Origin: Sphingomonas liriopis
GTDB taxonomy: Bacteria > Pseudomonadota > Alphaproteobacteria > Sphingomonadales > Sphingomonadaceae
DNA: 64,000 bases
Assembly: GCF_024211255.1 (NCBI RefSeq)
Contig: NZ_JAMLDY010000015.1
Location: forward strand, 23,750 to 87,749
Reading direction: 5' to 3'
The first letter of the stretch is position 1, and every line of letters starts with the position of its first letter. The position numbers were made by a program, and so were the translations under genes. Positions 42,507-52,492 of this stretch are shown here, piece after piece. The notes below the pieces were generated by a model. The model worked only from the letters and a program-made list of their open reading frames with translations. It had not been told where the DNA came from and searched no databases.

Positions 42507-42884
42507 ATGATCCGTATCCTGCTGGCCGAAGACGATCAGGTCATGCGCGAATATCTGGCGCGTGCGCTCGAACGCGCTGGCTATGCCGTCTCGCCCGTCG
42601 ATCGCGGCACTGCGGCGATTCCGCTGCTCGAGACCGAGCGGTTCGACCTGCTGCTGACCGATATCGTCATGCCCGAGATGGACGGCATCGAACTCGCCCG
42701 CCGCGCCGCCGAGATGGTGCCGGGCCTGCGCGTGATGTTCATCACCGGTTTCGCCGCGGTGACGCTGAAGGCGGGGCGCGAGATGCCCAACGCGCGCGTC
42801 CTGTCCAAGCCCTTCCACCTGCGCGACCTGGTCGCCGAGGTCGACCGCGTGTTCGAGGTAGGCAGCGCGAGCGGCCTAAATTGA
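42507..42884 (+). CDS. cpdR: CpdR-type single-domain response regulator
   Basis: This is a 125-residue receiver domain with AEDDQ, phosphorylation site Asp52 in LLLTDIVMPEMDG, and the switch residues FITGF and LSKPFHL. RDLV at the C-terminus fits CpdR, which in Caulobacter controls ClpXP delivery of cell-cycle proteins. The match to CpdR is close over the full length. It lies upstream of tRNA-Val. In other species CpdR is phosphorylated through CckA/ChpT. Confidence 0.92.
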   Translation: MIRILLAEDDQVMREYLARALERAGYAVSPVDRGTAAIPLLETERFDLLLTDIVMPEMDGIELARRAAEMVPGLRVMFITGFAAVTLKAGREMPNARVLSKPFHLRDLVAEVDRVFEVGSASGLN

Positions 42885-42946
42885 CGCTTCCCCCGATTTG
42901 ACCGCTTGCCACGCCGGATAACCCCGGCTAATGGCCCACCTCCGGC

Positions 42947-43021
42947 GGGCGTGTAGCTCAGTGGTAGAGCACTGTGTTGACATCGCAGGGGTCGCAAGTT
43001 CAATCCTTGCCACGCCCACCA
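42947..43021 (+). tRNA. tRNA-Val (anticodon GAC)
   Basis: A complete cloverleaf is present: acceptor GGGCGTG (42947-42953) with CACGCCC (43011-43017), D-arm GCTC/GAGC, anticodon loop TTGACAT with GAC at 42979-42981, and T-stem GCAAG/CTTGC with loop TTCAATC. Discriminator A and an encoded CCA end it at 43021. The GAC anticodon reads GUC and GUU codons. Confidence 0.97.
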
Positions 43022-43024
43022 TTC

Positions 43025-43063
43025 AAAAGCCTCGGTTTCCCAATGGGTTACCGGGGCTTTTTT
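43025..43063 (+). terminator. Rho-independent terminator after tRNA-Val
   Basis: The stem AGCCTCGGT (43028-43036) and ACCGGGGCT (43050-43058), with inner pairing CCC/GGG around AAT, is followed by a run of six T residues. It begins just past the tRNA CCA end. Confidence 0.85.
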
Positions 43064-43133
43064 GTTGTGCGCGCGCATCGGGGCGGGGACCATCGTTCAG
43101 GCAGCAGTTACGTGGCGGGGATAGAATAGCCGC

Positions 43134-44393
43134 GTGGGGTGGGTTCTTCGATTCCTGATCGTGGTGACGGCGCTGGTCGCGGCAGGTGGTGCCGGGGCAC
43201 AGGTGGCCGCGCCCGCGCTGCAATCGGGCGAGCAGGCGCTGGCGCAGGATGCGGCGGCGGTCGCGGCGCGGCTGGGGGTGTCCGACGACGAGGCGGCGCG
43301 CCAGTTGCGGTTGCAGGCGGCGAGCGCGGCGGTGACCGACGATCTCGCGCGGCGCTTCGGCGACCGGCTGGCGGGGATCGCGATCGAGCATCGGCCGGCG
43401 TTCCGCATCGTCGTGCGGCTGACCGGCGATGCACCCGTGGCGGACGAGACGGTGATGCTCGACGGCGAGCCGGTCGCGGTGGCGTTCGTCCCCGGTGCGG
43501 CGGCGACGCAGGTCGAGATCGTCCAGGCGATCACCGCCTATCAGGCGACGATCCGGGCGAGTTTGATCAGCCCGCCGGGGTTGGGGGTCGATCAGCGCAG
43601 CGGGGAGCTGGTCGCGGTCGTCTCCGGCCGGGACGTGGCGCGCGAGGGGGCCGAGGCGCTCCGTGCGCGGCTCGCCGCGCTGACGCATGTGCCGGTACGG
43701 CTGCGGGTGGTCGATCAGCCCGCGCTCGACATGGACGAGGTCGCGGGCGGCATGCGGCTGATGGGCCGCATACCGGGCGATGCGCGCCGGTTCCTGTGCA
43801 CCGCGGGCTTCGTCGTCACCGACGGCATGCGTACCGGCATCGCGACCGCGGCGCATTGTCCCGATGCGCTGAGCGTGCGCGGCGCGGACGGGCGCGAGGC
43901 GGCGCTGCCCTTCGTCGGGCAATGGGGCTGGGGGCATCAGGACGTGCAGATCAACCTCGCCACCGATCAGCTCGCGCCGGTGTTCTTCGCGGATACCGCC
44001 AAGGCGTTCAGCCGGCCGGTGACCGATGCGCGCAGCCGGGCGGGGACGCGGGCGGGCGACGTCGTCTGCCACCGCGGCGAGCGTACCGGGTATAGCTGTT
44101 CGGAGGTCGAGCTGACCGATTTCGCGCCCGCGGGCGACCTGTGCGGTGGCGCCTGCCTGCCGACATGGACGACGGTCGCCGGGCCGACGTGCAAGGGCGG
44201 CGACAGCGGCAGTCCGGTTTTTCTCGGCACGACCGCCTACGGGATATTGAAGGGCGGCAGCTATCGGACGGACGGCAGCTGTGCCTTCTATTTCTACATG
44301 TCGACCGATTATCTGCCGACCGGGTGGCGGTTGCTGACGGCGGGTGGCGTTGTTCCCCCACCCATTCGTGCTCAGCCTGTCGAAGGGCGGTGA
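43134..44393 (+). CDS. Secreted trypsin-like serine protease (S1, alpha-lytic-type)
   Basis: This is a 419-residue preproenzyme. A signal peptide (to about AGGAGAQ) precedes a long pro-region (about residues 25-210) and the catalytic domain. The triad is recognisable: His in TAAHC, Asp in HQDVQINLA, and Ser in GGDSGSP. Cysteines near LCTAGF, VVCHRGE, and DLCGGAC suggest disulfides. The protease is probably exported and self-activated. The GTG start at 43134 has no strong ribosome-binding site. The last residues (IRAQPVEGR) are encoded by the CTTCGACAG-family repeat, which also supplies the stop. Confidence 0.88.
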   Translation: MGWVLRFLIVVTALVAAGGAGAQVAAPALQSGEQALAQDAAAVAARLGVSDDEAARQLRLQAASAAVTDDLARRFGDRLAGIAIEHRPAFRIVVRLTGDAPVADETVMLDGEPVAVAFVPGAAATQVEIVQAITAYQATIRASLISPPGLGVDQRSGELVAVVSGRDVAREGAEALRARLAALTHVPVRLRVVDQPALDMDEVAGGMRLMGRIPGDARRFLCTAGFVVTDGMRTGIATAAHCPDALSVRGADGREAALPFVGQWGWGHQDVQINLATDQLAPVFFADTAKAFSRPVTDARSRAGTRAGDVVCHRGERTGYSCSEVELTDFAPAGDLCGGACLPTWTTVAGPTCKGGDSGSPVFLGTTAYGILKGGSYRTDGSCAFYFYMSTDYLPTGWRLLTAGGVVPPPIRAQPVEGR

Positions 44394-44433
44394 GACTCAG
44401 GCCCTTCGACAGGCTCAGGGCGAACGGTGGGGG
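44355..44433. repeat. CTTCGACAG-family inverted repeat overlapping the protease end
   Basis: The arms at 44355-44387 (with GCTCAGCCTGTCGAAGGG) and 44402-44433 (with CCCTTCGACAGGCTCAGGG) form an inverted repeat of about 32 bp around a short GGTGAGACTCAG spacer. The left arm is translated as the last codons of the protease gene. Confidence 0.8.
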
Positions 44434-44460
44434 GTGGTGCAGCAGTCACCGCAAGCGGGG

Positions 44461-47400
44461 TCATTCCAGCAATGTAGCCAGCCGCTCGAGCCGTTCGCCG
44501 GGATCGTCGATCCGTTCGCCGAGGATCCAGCGTCCGTTCTTCTCGGTCAGCCCGGCGATCGCATCGGCGCCTGGGCGCGGCGTCAGGGCGATGGCGGCGG
44601 GACCGGCGTCGATGCGGGCGACGCCGCGGTCGCGCGCGAGGCTGCGGATGCGGGCGATGGCGAGCAGCAATTGCGCCTCCGCGGGAAGCGCGCCGAACCG
44701 GTCCTGCAATTCGTCCTCGAACGCGTCGAGATCGGCAGCGTCGCGCAGCCGGGCGAGGCGGGCGTAGAGCGAGATGCGCAGGTCCGCGTCCAGGATCCAG
44801 TCCTCCGGCAGGCGCCCTTCGACGCCGAGGTTGAGTTCGGGTGTCCAGCGCTCCACCGTCTCGCCGCGCGCGGTGCGCAGCGCGCCTTCGAGCAATTGCT
44901 GGTACAATTCGACGCCGATCAGCTTCATGTGCCCCGCCTGCGTCTCGCCGAGCAGATCGCCCGCGCCGCGCATGTCGAGGTCGCGGCCGCTGATCGCGAA
45001 GCCGGCGCCGAGGCGATCGAACGCCTCCAGCGTGCGCAGCCGCTTCAACGTGCGCGGGGCGATCGCCTGTTCGGCGTCGGTGAACAGCAGCACCTGTCCG
45101 CGGCGATGCCCGCGCCCGACGCGACCGCGCAGCTGGTGGAGTTGCGCGAGGCCGAAGCGGTCGGCGTGGACGATGGCCATCGTGTTGGCGCGCGGCACGT
45201 CCAATCCCGCCTCGATGATGTTGGTCGCCAGCAGCACGTCGCCGTCGCCGCGGCCGAAGCGCACCATCGCCTCGTCGATCTCGGCGGCGGGCATTCGCCC
45301 ATGCGCCTGGAGCAGGTCGAGTTCGGGGACGAGCTTCGCGAGCCGCTCGGCGAGCGGGGCCATGTCGGCGATGCGCGGCACGACGACGAAGCTCTGCCCG
45401 CCGCGCGCGCGTTCGCGCAGCAGCGCCGCGCGTAGCAGCTCGGGGTCGAAGGCGGAGACGGCGGTGCGGATCGGCTGGCGCCGCGCCGGCGGCGTCGCGA
45501 TGATCGACAGCTGGCGCAGGCCGACCAGCGCGGTCTGCAGCGTGCGCGGGATCGGCGTCGCCGACAGCGTCAGGATGTGCCCGGCGGACAGGTCGTGCAG
45601 CTTCGCCTTGTCGGCGGCGCCGAAGCGATGCTCTTCGTCGACGATGACGAGCGCGAGATCCTTGTAGGCGACGCCCTTCGCCGCGACCGCGCCGGTGCCG
45701 ATCACGACATGGATGCTACCGTCGGCGAGGGCCGCCTTGACCCGGCGCTTCTCGGCCGCGGTCGACAGGCGGGACAGGCCGGCAACGACGATGTCTGTGC
45801 CGTCGAAGCGCGCGGCGAAGCTGTCGAGGTGCTGGCGGGCGAGCACCGTCGTCGGCGCGGCGAGCGCGACCTGCCGGCCGGACAATGCCGCCACCGCCGC
45901 GGCGCGCAACGCCACCTCGGTCTTGCCGAAGCCGACGTCGCCGATCACCAGCCGGTCCATCGGGCGCCCGGAGGCGAGGTCGCTGCGCACCGCCTCGATG
46001 GCCGCGAGCTGGTCCGCGGTCTCCGAGAAGGGAAAGCCCGCGGCGAAGCGTTCGTAGGCAGCGGGGTCGGGGTCGAGCACCGGCGCGGTACGGTCGGCGC
46101 GGGTCGCGGCGAGCGCGGTCAGCTGGCGTGCGGTCTCGGCGATCGCGGCGTCGATGCCGGCGCGGCGTTCGTGCCAGCTCTTGCCGTTCAAGGTGTCGAG
46201 CGTGACCGCATCGTCCTCCGCGCCATAGCGCCACAGCCGATCCGCCTCGGCGACCGGTACCAGCCGCACCGCGTCGCGCGCATAGATCAGCCTGATCGCA
46301 TCGCCGCCGGCGCTGCCTTCGGCTTCGGGCAGCGTCTCCAGCCCGGTGACGGTGCCGATGCCGTGATCCTCGTGGATCACCGTGTCGCCGACGCGGATCT
46401 CGGCGGTCTGGACCAGCGACAGGTCGACGCGCTGGACGATGCCGTCGTCGCGGTCGGCGCGGCTGCCGATCAGGTCGGCGGCAGCGACCGCCAGCACGCC
46501 GTCGCGATGGAAGCCGCGTTCGGCGGCGAGCGCGAGTGTCAGCAGCGATCCCGGCGCGGCATCGCGCACCGCGGCCCAGTCGGCGGCGGGGGTGGCGGTC
46601 AGCGCCAGTGCCTTTTCGACGCGGCGGGTGAGGAAGCGCAGGTCGCGATCGCTGCCGATCAGCACGACGCGGGTCCCAGCGGCGATCGCCGCCTTGCCCG
46701 CCTTGCCGAAGGCGCGCAGCGGTGCGCGCTGTTCGACGAAGCGCGGCGGTGTGTCGCCCGCCGCCGCCAGCGTGGCGATGCCGCGGTCCTTCAGCGCCGC
46801 GCGCCAGCGCTTTTCGTCGATCACCTCGCGTGCCGCCCGGCGCGAGCCGCGGCGGGCGGCGTCGGTGCCGAGCAGCAACAGCCGGCGGCGGCGCTCGTCC
46901 GCCGCGGGGCTGACGACGATTCGCGCGCCGGGGAGGTGGTCGATCAGCGTGCCGTGCGTATCGCCGAGCGGCGGTTCGGCGACGCGGCCGAGTTCGCGGC
47001 GCTCGACGTCGTCGGTGGCGCGCTGGTCGGCGGGGTCGTAGCTGCGAATTGCGGTGATGATGCCGTCGGCGACCTCGATGCGCAGCGGCGCGTCGGCATC
47101 GGCGGGGAAGACGTCGAGCACCTGGCCGCGGCGCGCCACCTCGCCCGGTTCGTCGACGCGTTCGTCGGCGATATAGCCGATGCCGACCAGCGTCTCGCAC
47201 AGCTGACCCAGATCGCAGGGATCGCCGATGGCGACGTGCGGCGGTTCGGCGTCGAAGGCGGCGGGGGGCGGATAGGCGCGGGCGAGTGCCTCGCCGGTGG
47301 TGACGAGCGCGATCGGTGCGCGCTTCTTCTGCTGGGCGACCAATCGTCGCACCGCGCGCAACGCCGAGACGCGCTGGCCGACGTTGGCGGGGGAGGCGGG

Positions 47401-47643
47401 GGCGTCGTCGCCGGGCAGCGCGTCGGTGCCCGGGCAGAACAGCACGTCCGCGGACGGCGCCATCGCCGCCAGCGCGCGGGCGATCGCCGCGGCGCGCGTC
47501 TCGTCGGTTTCGGCGACGATCACGTCGCCTGTCTCCAGCACGTTCGCCAGCGCCGCGGCGGTTTCGGCGATCCCCAGTACCGGTGCGGCACGATCGGTGT
47601 TCGGCGCCATCGTGGCGATCTCCGCGGCGGAGAGCGTGCGCAT
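44461..47643 (-). CDS. mfd: Transcription-repair coupling factor Mfd
   Basis: This is a 1060-residue protein, somewhat shorter than the usual 1130-1160. The N-terminal UvrB-homology part (FCPGTDALPGDD) is followed by the RNA-polymerase-interaction domain with GDTVIHEDHGIGTV, then the RecG-like translocase with GDVGFGKTE (Walker A), VDEEHRFG and LRGRVGRG. The C-terminal part is a TRCF domain. Mfd removes stalled RNA polymerase at lesions and recruits UvrA. The shorter length could mean a second, divergent Mfd paralog; the motifs are intact. Confidence 0.9.
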   Translation of the reverse strand: MRTLSAAEIATMAPNTDRAAPVLGIAETAAALANVLETGDVIVAETDETRAAAIARALAAMAPSADVLFCPGTDALPGDDAPASPANVGQRVSALRAVRRLVAQQKKRAPIALVTTGEALARAYPPPAAFDAEPPHVAIGDPCDLGQLCETLVGIGYIADERVDEPGEVARRGQVLDVFPADADAPLRIEVADGIITAIRSYDPADQRATDDVERRELGRVAEPPLGDTHGTLIDHLPGARIVVSPAADERRRRLLLLGTDAARRGSRRAAREVIDEKRWRAALKDRGIATLAAAGDTPPRFVEQRAPLRAFGKAGKAAIAAGTRVVLIGSDRDLRFLTRRVEKALALTATPAADWAAVRDAAPGSLLTLALAAERGFHRDGVLAVAAADLIGSRADRDDGIVQRVDLSLVQTAEIRVGDTVIHEDHGIGTVTGLETLPEAEGSAGGDAIRLIYARDAVRLVPVAEADRLWRYGAEDDAVTLDTLNGKSWHERRAGIDAAIAETARQLTALAATRADRTAPVLDPDPAAYERFAAGFPFSETADQLAAIEAVRSDLASGRPMDRLVIGDVGFGKTEVALRAAAVAALSGRQVALAAPTTVLARQHLDSFAARFDGTDIVVAGLSRLSTAAEKRRVKAALADGSIHVVIGTGAVAAKGVAYKDLALVIVDEEHRFGAADKAKLHDLSAGHILTLSATPIPRTLQTALVGLRQLSIIATPPARRQPIRTAVSAFDPELLRAALLRERARGGQSFVVVPRIADMAPLAERLAKLVPELDLLQAHGRMPAAEIDEAMVRFGRGDGDVLLATNIIEAGLDVPRANTMAIVHADRFGLAQLHQLRGRVGRGHRRGQVLLFTDAEQAIAPRTLKRLRTLEAFDRLGAGFAISGRDLDMRGAGDLLGETQAGHMKLIGVELYQQLLEGALRTARGETVERWTPELNLGVEGRLPEDWILDADLRISLYARLARLRDAADLDAFEDELQDRFGALPAEAQLLLAIARIRSLARDRGVARIDAGPAAIALTPRPGADAIAGLTEKNGRWILGERIDDPGERLERLATLLE

Positions 47644-47747
47644 AAGGGGGCTTATCCTGTTGAACGGCCACCCGAAACGCGTGCGGCAGGGCGCCGTTCC
47701 CGGGCTGGAACAGGTTGAGTTTGGAAGGCCGCTCTTGCCGGTCTTGG

Positions 47748-47803
47748 CGAAGCACTCCGAGACTCATCTGCTCTTCGACAGGCTCAGGGCGAACGGAGGA
47801 GGT
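47748..47803. repeat. Degenerate CTTCGACAG-family repeat (partial)
   Basis: Only one full core, CTTCGACAGGCTCAGGGCGAA, is present at about 47773-47793, with CGAGACTCATCTG before it and no clear left arm. It lies in the 174-bp gap between mfd and the glpK stop. It looks like a decayed copy of the family. Confidence 0.6.
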
Positions 47804-47817
47804 GGGGTGATGCTGCT

Positions 47818-49308
47818 TTATCGGGAGGTCGTCAGCGTCCGCCGCAGCGCGTCGCGCCAGCCGGCGACCAGTGTCGCGCGACGTTCGTCGGGCATCGACG
47901 GCGCGAAGCAATGTTCGCGCGACCATAGCGCTTCGAGTTCGCCGAGGCCCGACCAGATGCCGGTGGCGAGCCCGGCGTCGAAGGCGGCACCGCGCGCGGT
48001 CGTCTCGAGGTCTGCGGGGCGCTCGATCGGCACCTGCAACAGATCGGCGAGGAAGCCGCATAGCCAGTCGTTCGCCGCCATGCCGCCATCGACGCGCACC
48101 GTCGCGGGGTGGCCGCCGCCGTCGGCGACCATCGCCTCGACCAGGTCGAGCGTCTGGTAGCCCACCGCCTCCAGCGCCGCCCGCGCCAGATGCGCCTGCG
48201 TCGCGCCCAATGTCAGCCCGAAGATCGCCGCGCGCGCCTCCGCATCCCAATGCGGCGCGCCCAGCCCGACGAAGGCGGGGACCATGTAGACGCCGTGGTT
48301 GTCGGGGACCTGCGTCGCCATGTCGTCGGTATCGCGCGCGTTGGTGATGACGCCGATGCCGTCGCGCAGCCACTTCACCGCCGCGCCCGCGACGAAGATC
48401 GATCCCTCCAGCGCATAGGTCGTCGCGCCGTCCAGCCGATAGGCGGGGGTGGTGAGCAGCCGATGCTCCGACCGGATCGCCTCCGCGCCGGTGTTGAGCA
48501 GCATGAAGCAGCCGGTGCCGTAGGTCGATTTGGTCATGCCGCGCGCGAAGCAGGCCTGGCCGAACAGCGCCGCCTGCTGGTCGCCGGCGATGCCCGCGAT
48601 CGGGATCGACGCGTCGAACAGGCCGGGCGCGGTGGTGCCGTAGACGTGGGCATTGTCGTGCACCTCGGGCAGCATCGCCATCGGCACGCCGAGCAGCTCG
48701 CCCATCGTCGCGTCCCAGCACCCGTCGCGGATGTTCCACAGCAAAGTGCGCGAGGCGTTGGTGACGTCGGTGGCATGCACCGCGCCGTCGGTCAGCCGCC
48801 ACAGCAGGAAGCTGTCGATCGTCCCGAAGGCGAGCTCGCCGCGTTCGGCGCGCGCGCGGGCGCCGTCGACGTGGTCGAGCAGCCACGCGATCTTGGTGCC
48901 GGAGAAATAGGGGTCGAGCAGCAGCCCGGTCCGCTCGCGCACCTCGTCCTCCGCGCCGGCGCGGCGCAGTTCGGCGCAGCGGTCGGCGGTGCGCCGGTCC
49001 TGCCAGACGATCGCGCGGTGGATCGGCTCGCCGGTCGCGCGGTCCCAGACGAGCGTCGTCTCGCGCTGGTTGGTGATTCCGATGCCGGCGATGTTGCGCG
49101 GGGCGACGCCGCTGCGCGCGATCGCCTCGCGTGCCGTCGCCAGCACGTCGCGCCAGATGTCCTCGGGATCGTGCTCGACCCAGCCGGGCGCAGGATAATG
49201 CTGTGCGAACTCGGCCTGCGCGACCGCGACGCGCCGCGCGCGGTCGTCGAAGACGATGGCGCGTGTCGAGGTCGTCCCCTGATCGATCGCCAGAATATGC
49301 TTGGCCAT
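47818..49308 (-). CDS. glpK: Glycerol kinase
   Basis: This is a 496-residue FGGY kinase. The phosphate-binding [12 protein letters not shown] at the N-terminus and the GGMAAND region near the C-terminus match GlpK, with GITNQRET and IVWQDRRT in between. It phosphorylates glycerol to glycerol 3-phosphate. The start MAKHILAID at 49308 is chosen. It is divergent from glpD with an 89-bp shared promoter region. Confidence 0.94.
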   Translation of the reverse strand: MAKHILAIDQGTTSTRAIVFDDRARRVAVAQAEFAQHYPAPGWVEHDPEDIWRDVLATAREAIARSGVAPRNIAGIGITNQRETTLVWDRATGEPIHRAIVWQDRRTADRCAELRRAGAEDEVRERTGLLLDPYFSGTKIAWLLDHVDGARARAERGELAFGTIDSFLLWRLTDGAVHATDVTNASRTLLWNIRDGCWDATMGELLGVPMAMLPEVHDNAHVYGTTAPGLFDASIPIAGIAGDQQAALFGQACFARGMTKSTYGTGCFMLLNTGAEAIRSEHRLLTTPAYRLDGATTYALEGSIFVAGAAVKWLRDGIGVITNARDTDDMATQVPDNHGVYMVPAFVGLGAPHWDAEARAAIFGLTLGATQAHLARAALEAVGYQTLDLVEAMVADGGGHPATVRVDGGMAANDWLCGFLADLLQVPIERPADLETTARGAAFDAGLATGIWSGLGELEALWSREHCFAPSMPDERRATLVAGWRDALRRTLTTSR

Positions 49309-49397
49309 GCATCCTCTCCTCGCACGAGGAGTGTCGTTCCGTGACGGGAGGGTCAAGGCTTGTCGCCCGCCCCCCGCTTGCGGCACAAGGGCGCGGC

Positions 49398-50897
49398 ATG
49401 GCCTCGCATCAACCTCATGACCTGCTGCCCCCCTATGACCTGCTGATCGTCGGCGGCGGCATCAACGGTGCCGGGATCGCGCGCGATGCGGCCGGGCGCG
49501 GGCTCAGCGTGCTGCTGGTCGAGCAGGACGATCTCGCCGGCCATACCTCGTCGGCGTCGACCAAGCTGATCCACGGCGGGCTGCGCTACCTGGAATATGG
49601 CGAGTTCCGGCTGGTGCGCGAGGCGCTGATCGAGCGCGAGCGACTGTGGGGCATGGCGCCGCACATCATCTGGCCGCTGCGTTTCGTGCTGCCGCAGACG
49701 CATTCGCCGCGGCCGGCGTGGATGGTGCGGCTGGGGCTGTTCCTCTACGACCATCTCGGCGGCCGCAAGCGGTTGCCGCCGACGCAGACGATCGCGCTCG
49801 ATGCCTCTGCTTATGGCGACGGCCTCGCCGACCGTCATGGCAAGGGCTTCGTCTATTCGGACTGCTGGGTCGAGGACAGCCGGCTGGTCGTGCTCAACGC
49901 GCGCGATGCCGCGAACCGCGGCGCGACGATCGCGACGCGTACCCGGCTCACCGCCGCACGCCGCGATGGTGCGCTGTGGCAGGCGACGCTCGCCGACGAC
50001 GCTGGGACCCGCGAGGTGACAGCGCGCGTGCTGGTCAATGCGGCGGGTCCGTGGGTCGACGACGTGCTCGGCCGCACCACCGGTGCGCACGGCGACAGTG
50101 CGGTGCGGCTGGTTAAGGGCAGCCATATCGTCGTGCCGCGACTGTACGCGGGCGACCACGCGCTGATGCTGCAGAACGACGACCGCCGCATCGTCTTCGC
50201 CATCCCGTACGAAGGGCGCTTCACGCTGGTCGGTACCACCGACCAGCCGTGGGAGGGGGCGCCGGGCAAGGCGACGATCAGCGACGCCGAGACCGATTAT
50301 CTGATCGCCACCGTCAACCGCTATTTCACGCGGGGCGTGACGCGCGACGACATCGCGTGGAGCTATGCCGGCATCCGGCCGCTGCACGACGACCATGCCG
50401 GCAAGGCCGCGGCGGTGACGCGCGATTACGTGCTCGATCTCGACGCGCCGGCGGGGCAGGCGGCGATGCTCAGCATCTTCGGCGGCAAGATCACCACCTA
50501 TCGCAAGCTCGCCGAACATGCGCTGGCCCAGCTCGCGGCGGTGTTGCCCGCGTTGGCGCCGGCGTGGACCGCGGGGGCGGTGCTGCCCGGTGGCGACCTG
50601 CCCGGGGGCGATTTCGAACGTTTCCTGTCGGGCCTGATCGCAGGTTACGCGGACGTGCCGGCCGAACGGCTCCGCCGCCTCGCGCGGGCTTATGGCACCA
50701 AGATCCACGCCATCCTCGACGGCGATCCGGGCGAGGATTTCGGCGGCGGCCTGACCGCGCGCGAGGTCGACTATCTCGTTGCCGTCGAATGGGCGCGTAC
50801 CGCGGAGGACATCCTGTATCGCCGCAGCAAGCTGGGCCTGCATGTTCCGCCCGAAACGCCGGCGCGGCTCGCCGCCTATCTGGCCGGCGAGCGGTAG
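49398..50897 (+). CDS. glpD: Glycerol-3-phosphate dehydrogenase (aerobic, FAD-dependent)
   Basis: This is a 499-residue flavoenzyme. The Rossmann FAD motif [20 protein letters not shown] is at the N-terminus, with [28 protein letters not shown] and [15 protein letters not shown] further on. The protein binds the inner membrane and oxidises glycerol 3-phosphate, passing electrons to quinone. It starts at the ATG 49398 and ends one base before the convergent FCD regulator. Confidence 0.94.
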   Translation: MASHQPHDLLPPYDLLIVGGGINGAGIARDAAGRGLSVLLVEQDDLAGHTSSASTKLIHGGLRYLEYGEFRLVREALIERERLWGMAPHIIWPLRFVLPQTHSPRPAWMVRLGLFLYDHLGGRKRLPPTQTIALDASAYGDGLADRHGKGFVYSDCWVEDSRLVVLNARDAANRGATIATRTRLTAARRDGALWQATLADDAGTREVTARVLVNAAGPWVDDVLGRTTGAHGDSAVRLVKGSHIVVPRLYAGDHALMLQNDDRRIVFAIPYEGRFTLVGTTDQPWEGAPGKATISDAETDYLIATVNRYFTRGVTRDDIAWSYAGIRPLHDDHAGKAAAVTRDYVLDLDAPAGQAAMLSIFGGKITTYRKLAEHALAQLAAVLPALAPAWTAGAVLPGGDLPGGDFERFLSGLIAGYADVPAERLRRLARAYGTKIHAILDGDPGEDFGGGLTAREVDYLVAVEWARTAEDILYRRSKLGLHVPPETPARLAAYLAGER

Positions 50898-50898
50898 G

Positions 50899-51690
50899 TC
50901 ATTCTGCCGCGGGCATCGCCCCGCGCGTGTCGGCGAGCGCCTGTTCGACCAGCAGCCGCATCGCCGCGCTCGCGCCGGCGACGTCGCGCGCGACCACCGC
51001 GTCATAGACGCGGGCATGGTCGGGGATCGGATCGCGGGGCAGGGCGCGGGTGCGCTGCTTGAACTGGGTGGTCCAGGCGACGGCGGCGCCGATCGACGAT
51101 CCCAGCACGATCATCGCGTCATTGTCGGTCGCATGCAGCAACGCATCGTGGAAATCGCGGTCGGCGGAGCGCCCCTCGGCCGTCGCCAGCGAATGATGGC
51201 GCATCGTCTTCAGCGCCTCGCCCATCCGTTTGATATCGGTGCGGGTGCGGCGTTCGGCGGCGAAGGCGGCGGCGGCGGGCTCGATCACCAGCCTGAGCTC
51301 GAACAGGCTGCGTACCAGCCGCGGATCGGGTTCGCCGGCGAAGGCCCAGGCGAGCACGTCGGGATCGAGCAGGTTCCAGCGTTCGCGCGGCAGCACGTGC
51401 GTGCCGGTCTTGGGGCGGCTTTCGACCAGCCCCTTGGCGGTCAGGACCTGCACCGCCTCGCGATAGGCGCCGCGCGAAACGTCGAGCGCCTCGGCCGCGG
51501 CGATCTCGCCCGACAGCACGTCGCCGGGAGCATAGCGGCCCGACAGGATCGCGATTCCCAGATTGTTGGCGACCGCGCCGCGAAGCCGGCGTCCCGGGTT
51601 ACGCGTCCGCTGCGGCGCTTCCCCGTCCTCCCCCTTATGATCCTTGGCGTCTTTCGGCACAGCGGGAGCAAGGCCGAACTTGCCACGCAA
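50899..51690 (-). CDS. GntR family regulator (FCD)
   Basis: This is a 263-residue regulator with an N-terminal winged helix (GRYAPGDVLSGEIAAAEALD) and an FCD domain (LVIEPAAAAFAAERR, DRDFHDALLHAT). The frame starts at a TTG 1 bp after the cobA stop, with no ATG in frame, and an internal GTG at residue 11 is an alternative. Its neighbours are glpD (convergent) and cobA (upstream). A target is not evident; carbohydrate or organic-acid sensing is typical of the subfamily. Confidence 0.8.
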   Translation of the reverse strand: MRGKFGLAPAVPKDAKDHKGEDGEAPQRTRNPGRRLRGAVANNLGIAILSGRYAPGDVLSGEIAAAEALDVSRGAYREAVQVLTAKGLVESRPKTGTHVLPRERWNLLDPDVLAWAFAGEPDPRLVRSLFELRLVIEPAAAAFAAERRTRTDIKRMGEALKTMRHHSLATAEGRSADRDFHDALLHATDNDAMIVLGSSIGAAVAWTTQFKQRTRALPRDPIPDHARVYDAVVARDVAGASAAMRLLVEQALADTRGAMPAAE

Positions 51691-51691
51691 G

Positions 51692-52492
51692 TCAACATGC
51701 GTGCGTGCGATAGGCGGCGGATCGCACGTCCCTGCGGCGTTCGGGCGCGCCGATCGACGGCCGCTGGCCGACCGCCTCGCCGATCAGCAGCAGCGCCGGA
51801 TCGCGCTCGCCGATCGCCGCGACGAGGAAGGCGAGCGCGTCGAGCCGGCCGCGGATCAGCCGCTCGGTCGGCAGCGAGACGTTGACCGCGACCATCACCG
51901 GCGTGTCGGGCGCCATCCCGGCGGCGATCAGGTTGGCGGCGGCCGGGCCGGCGGCGGCGCGGCCCATATAGACGGCGAGCGTCGTGTCCGCCGCGGCGAG
52001 CCCCGGCCAGTCGAGATCGAGAGGCTCGTCGCCCCGCGCATGCGCGGTGACGAAGGTGAGGCGGCGCGCGAGGCCACGCAACGTCAGCGAGGTCGCGCCC
52101 GAGGCGGCGGCGGCGCTGGCGGCGGTGATGCCGGGGCAGACGCGGACGGGGACGCCCGCGGCGCGGCAGGCGTCGATCTCTTCGGTCGAGCGGCCGAAGA
52201 TCGACGGGTCGCCGCCCTTCAGCCGCAGCACGCGTTGGCCCGCGAGGGCCGCGGCGACGATCAGCGTGTCGATCGTCGCCTGATCCTTGGAATGGCGGCC
52301 CGATCGCTTGCCGACGGAGACGCGCTGCGTGCCGGGCGGGATCAGGTCGAGTACGCCCGATCCGACCAATGCATCGTGGAAGACGACGTCGGCGGTCGCG
52401 ATCAGCCGTTCGGCCTTGCGCGTCAGCAGCTCGGGATCGCCGGGGCCGGCGCCGGCGAGCCAGACCGAACCGGCGGGAAAATCAGGCTGCAT
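51692..52492 (-). CDS. cobA: Uroporphyrinogen-III C-methyltransferase (SUMT)
   Basis: This is a 266-residue methyltransferase. VWLAGAGPGDPELLTRKAERL is the N-terminal signature, with VGKRSGRHSKDQ and RLKGGDPSIFGR further on. The enzyme makes precorrin-2 for siroheme, the cofactor of the NirB nitrite reductase in this operon. It overlaps the nitrate reductase gene by 11 bp. The bifunctional CysG domains for oxidation and iron insertion are absent. Confidence 0.92.
   Translation of the reverse strand: MQPDFPAGSVWLAGAGPGDPELLTRKAERLIATADVVFHDALVGSGVLDLIPPGTQRVSVGKRSGRHSKDQATIDTLIVAAALAGQRVLRLKGGDPSIFGRSTEEIDACRAAGVPVRVCPGITAASAAAASGATSLTLRGLARRLTFVTAHARGDEPLDLDWPGLAAADTTLAVYMGRAAAGPAAANLIAAGMAPDTPVMVAVNVSLPTERLIRGRLDALAFLVAAIGERDPALLLIGEAVGQRPSIGAPERRRDVRSAAYRTHAC

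Noticed and set aside
42881..42946. TTGACG/TTGACC words as a tRNA-Val promoter
   Set aside because: No acceptable -10 hexamer lies at a proper distance from either word.
49131..49397. N-terminal extension of the GlpD frame
   Set aside because: It is Arg-rich and lies over the glpK N-terminus and promoter; the ATG at 49398 gives a normal GlpD start.
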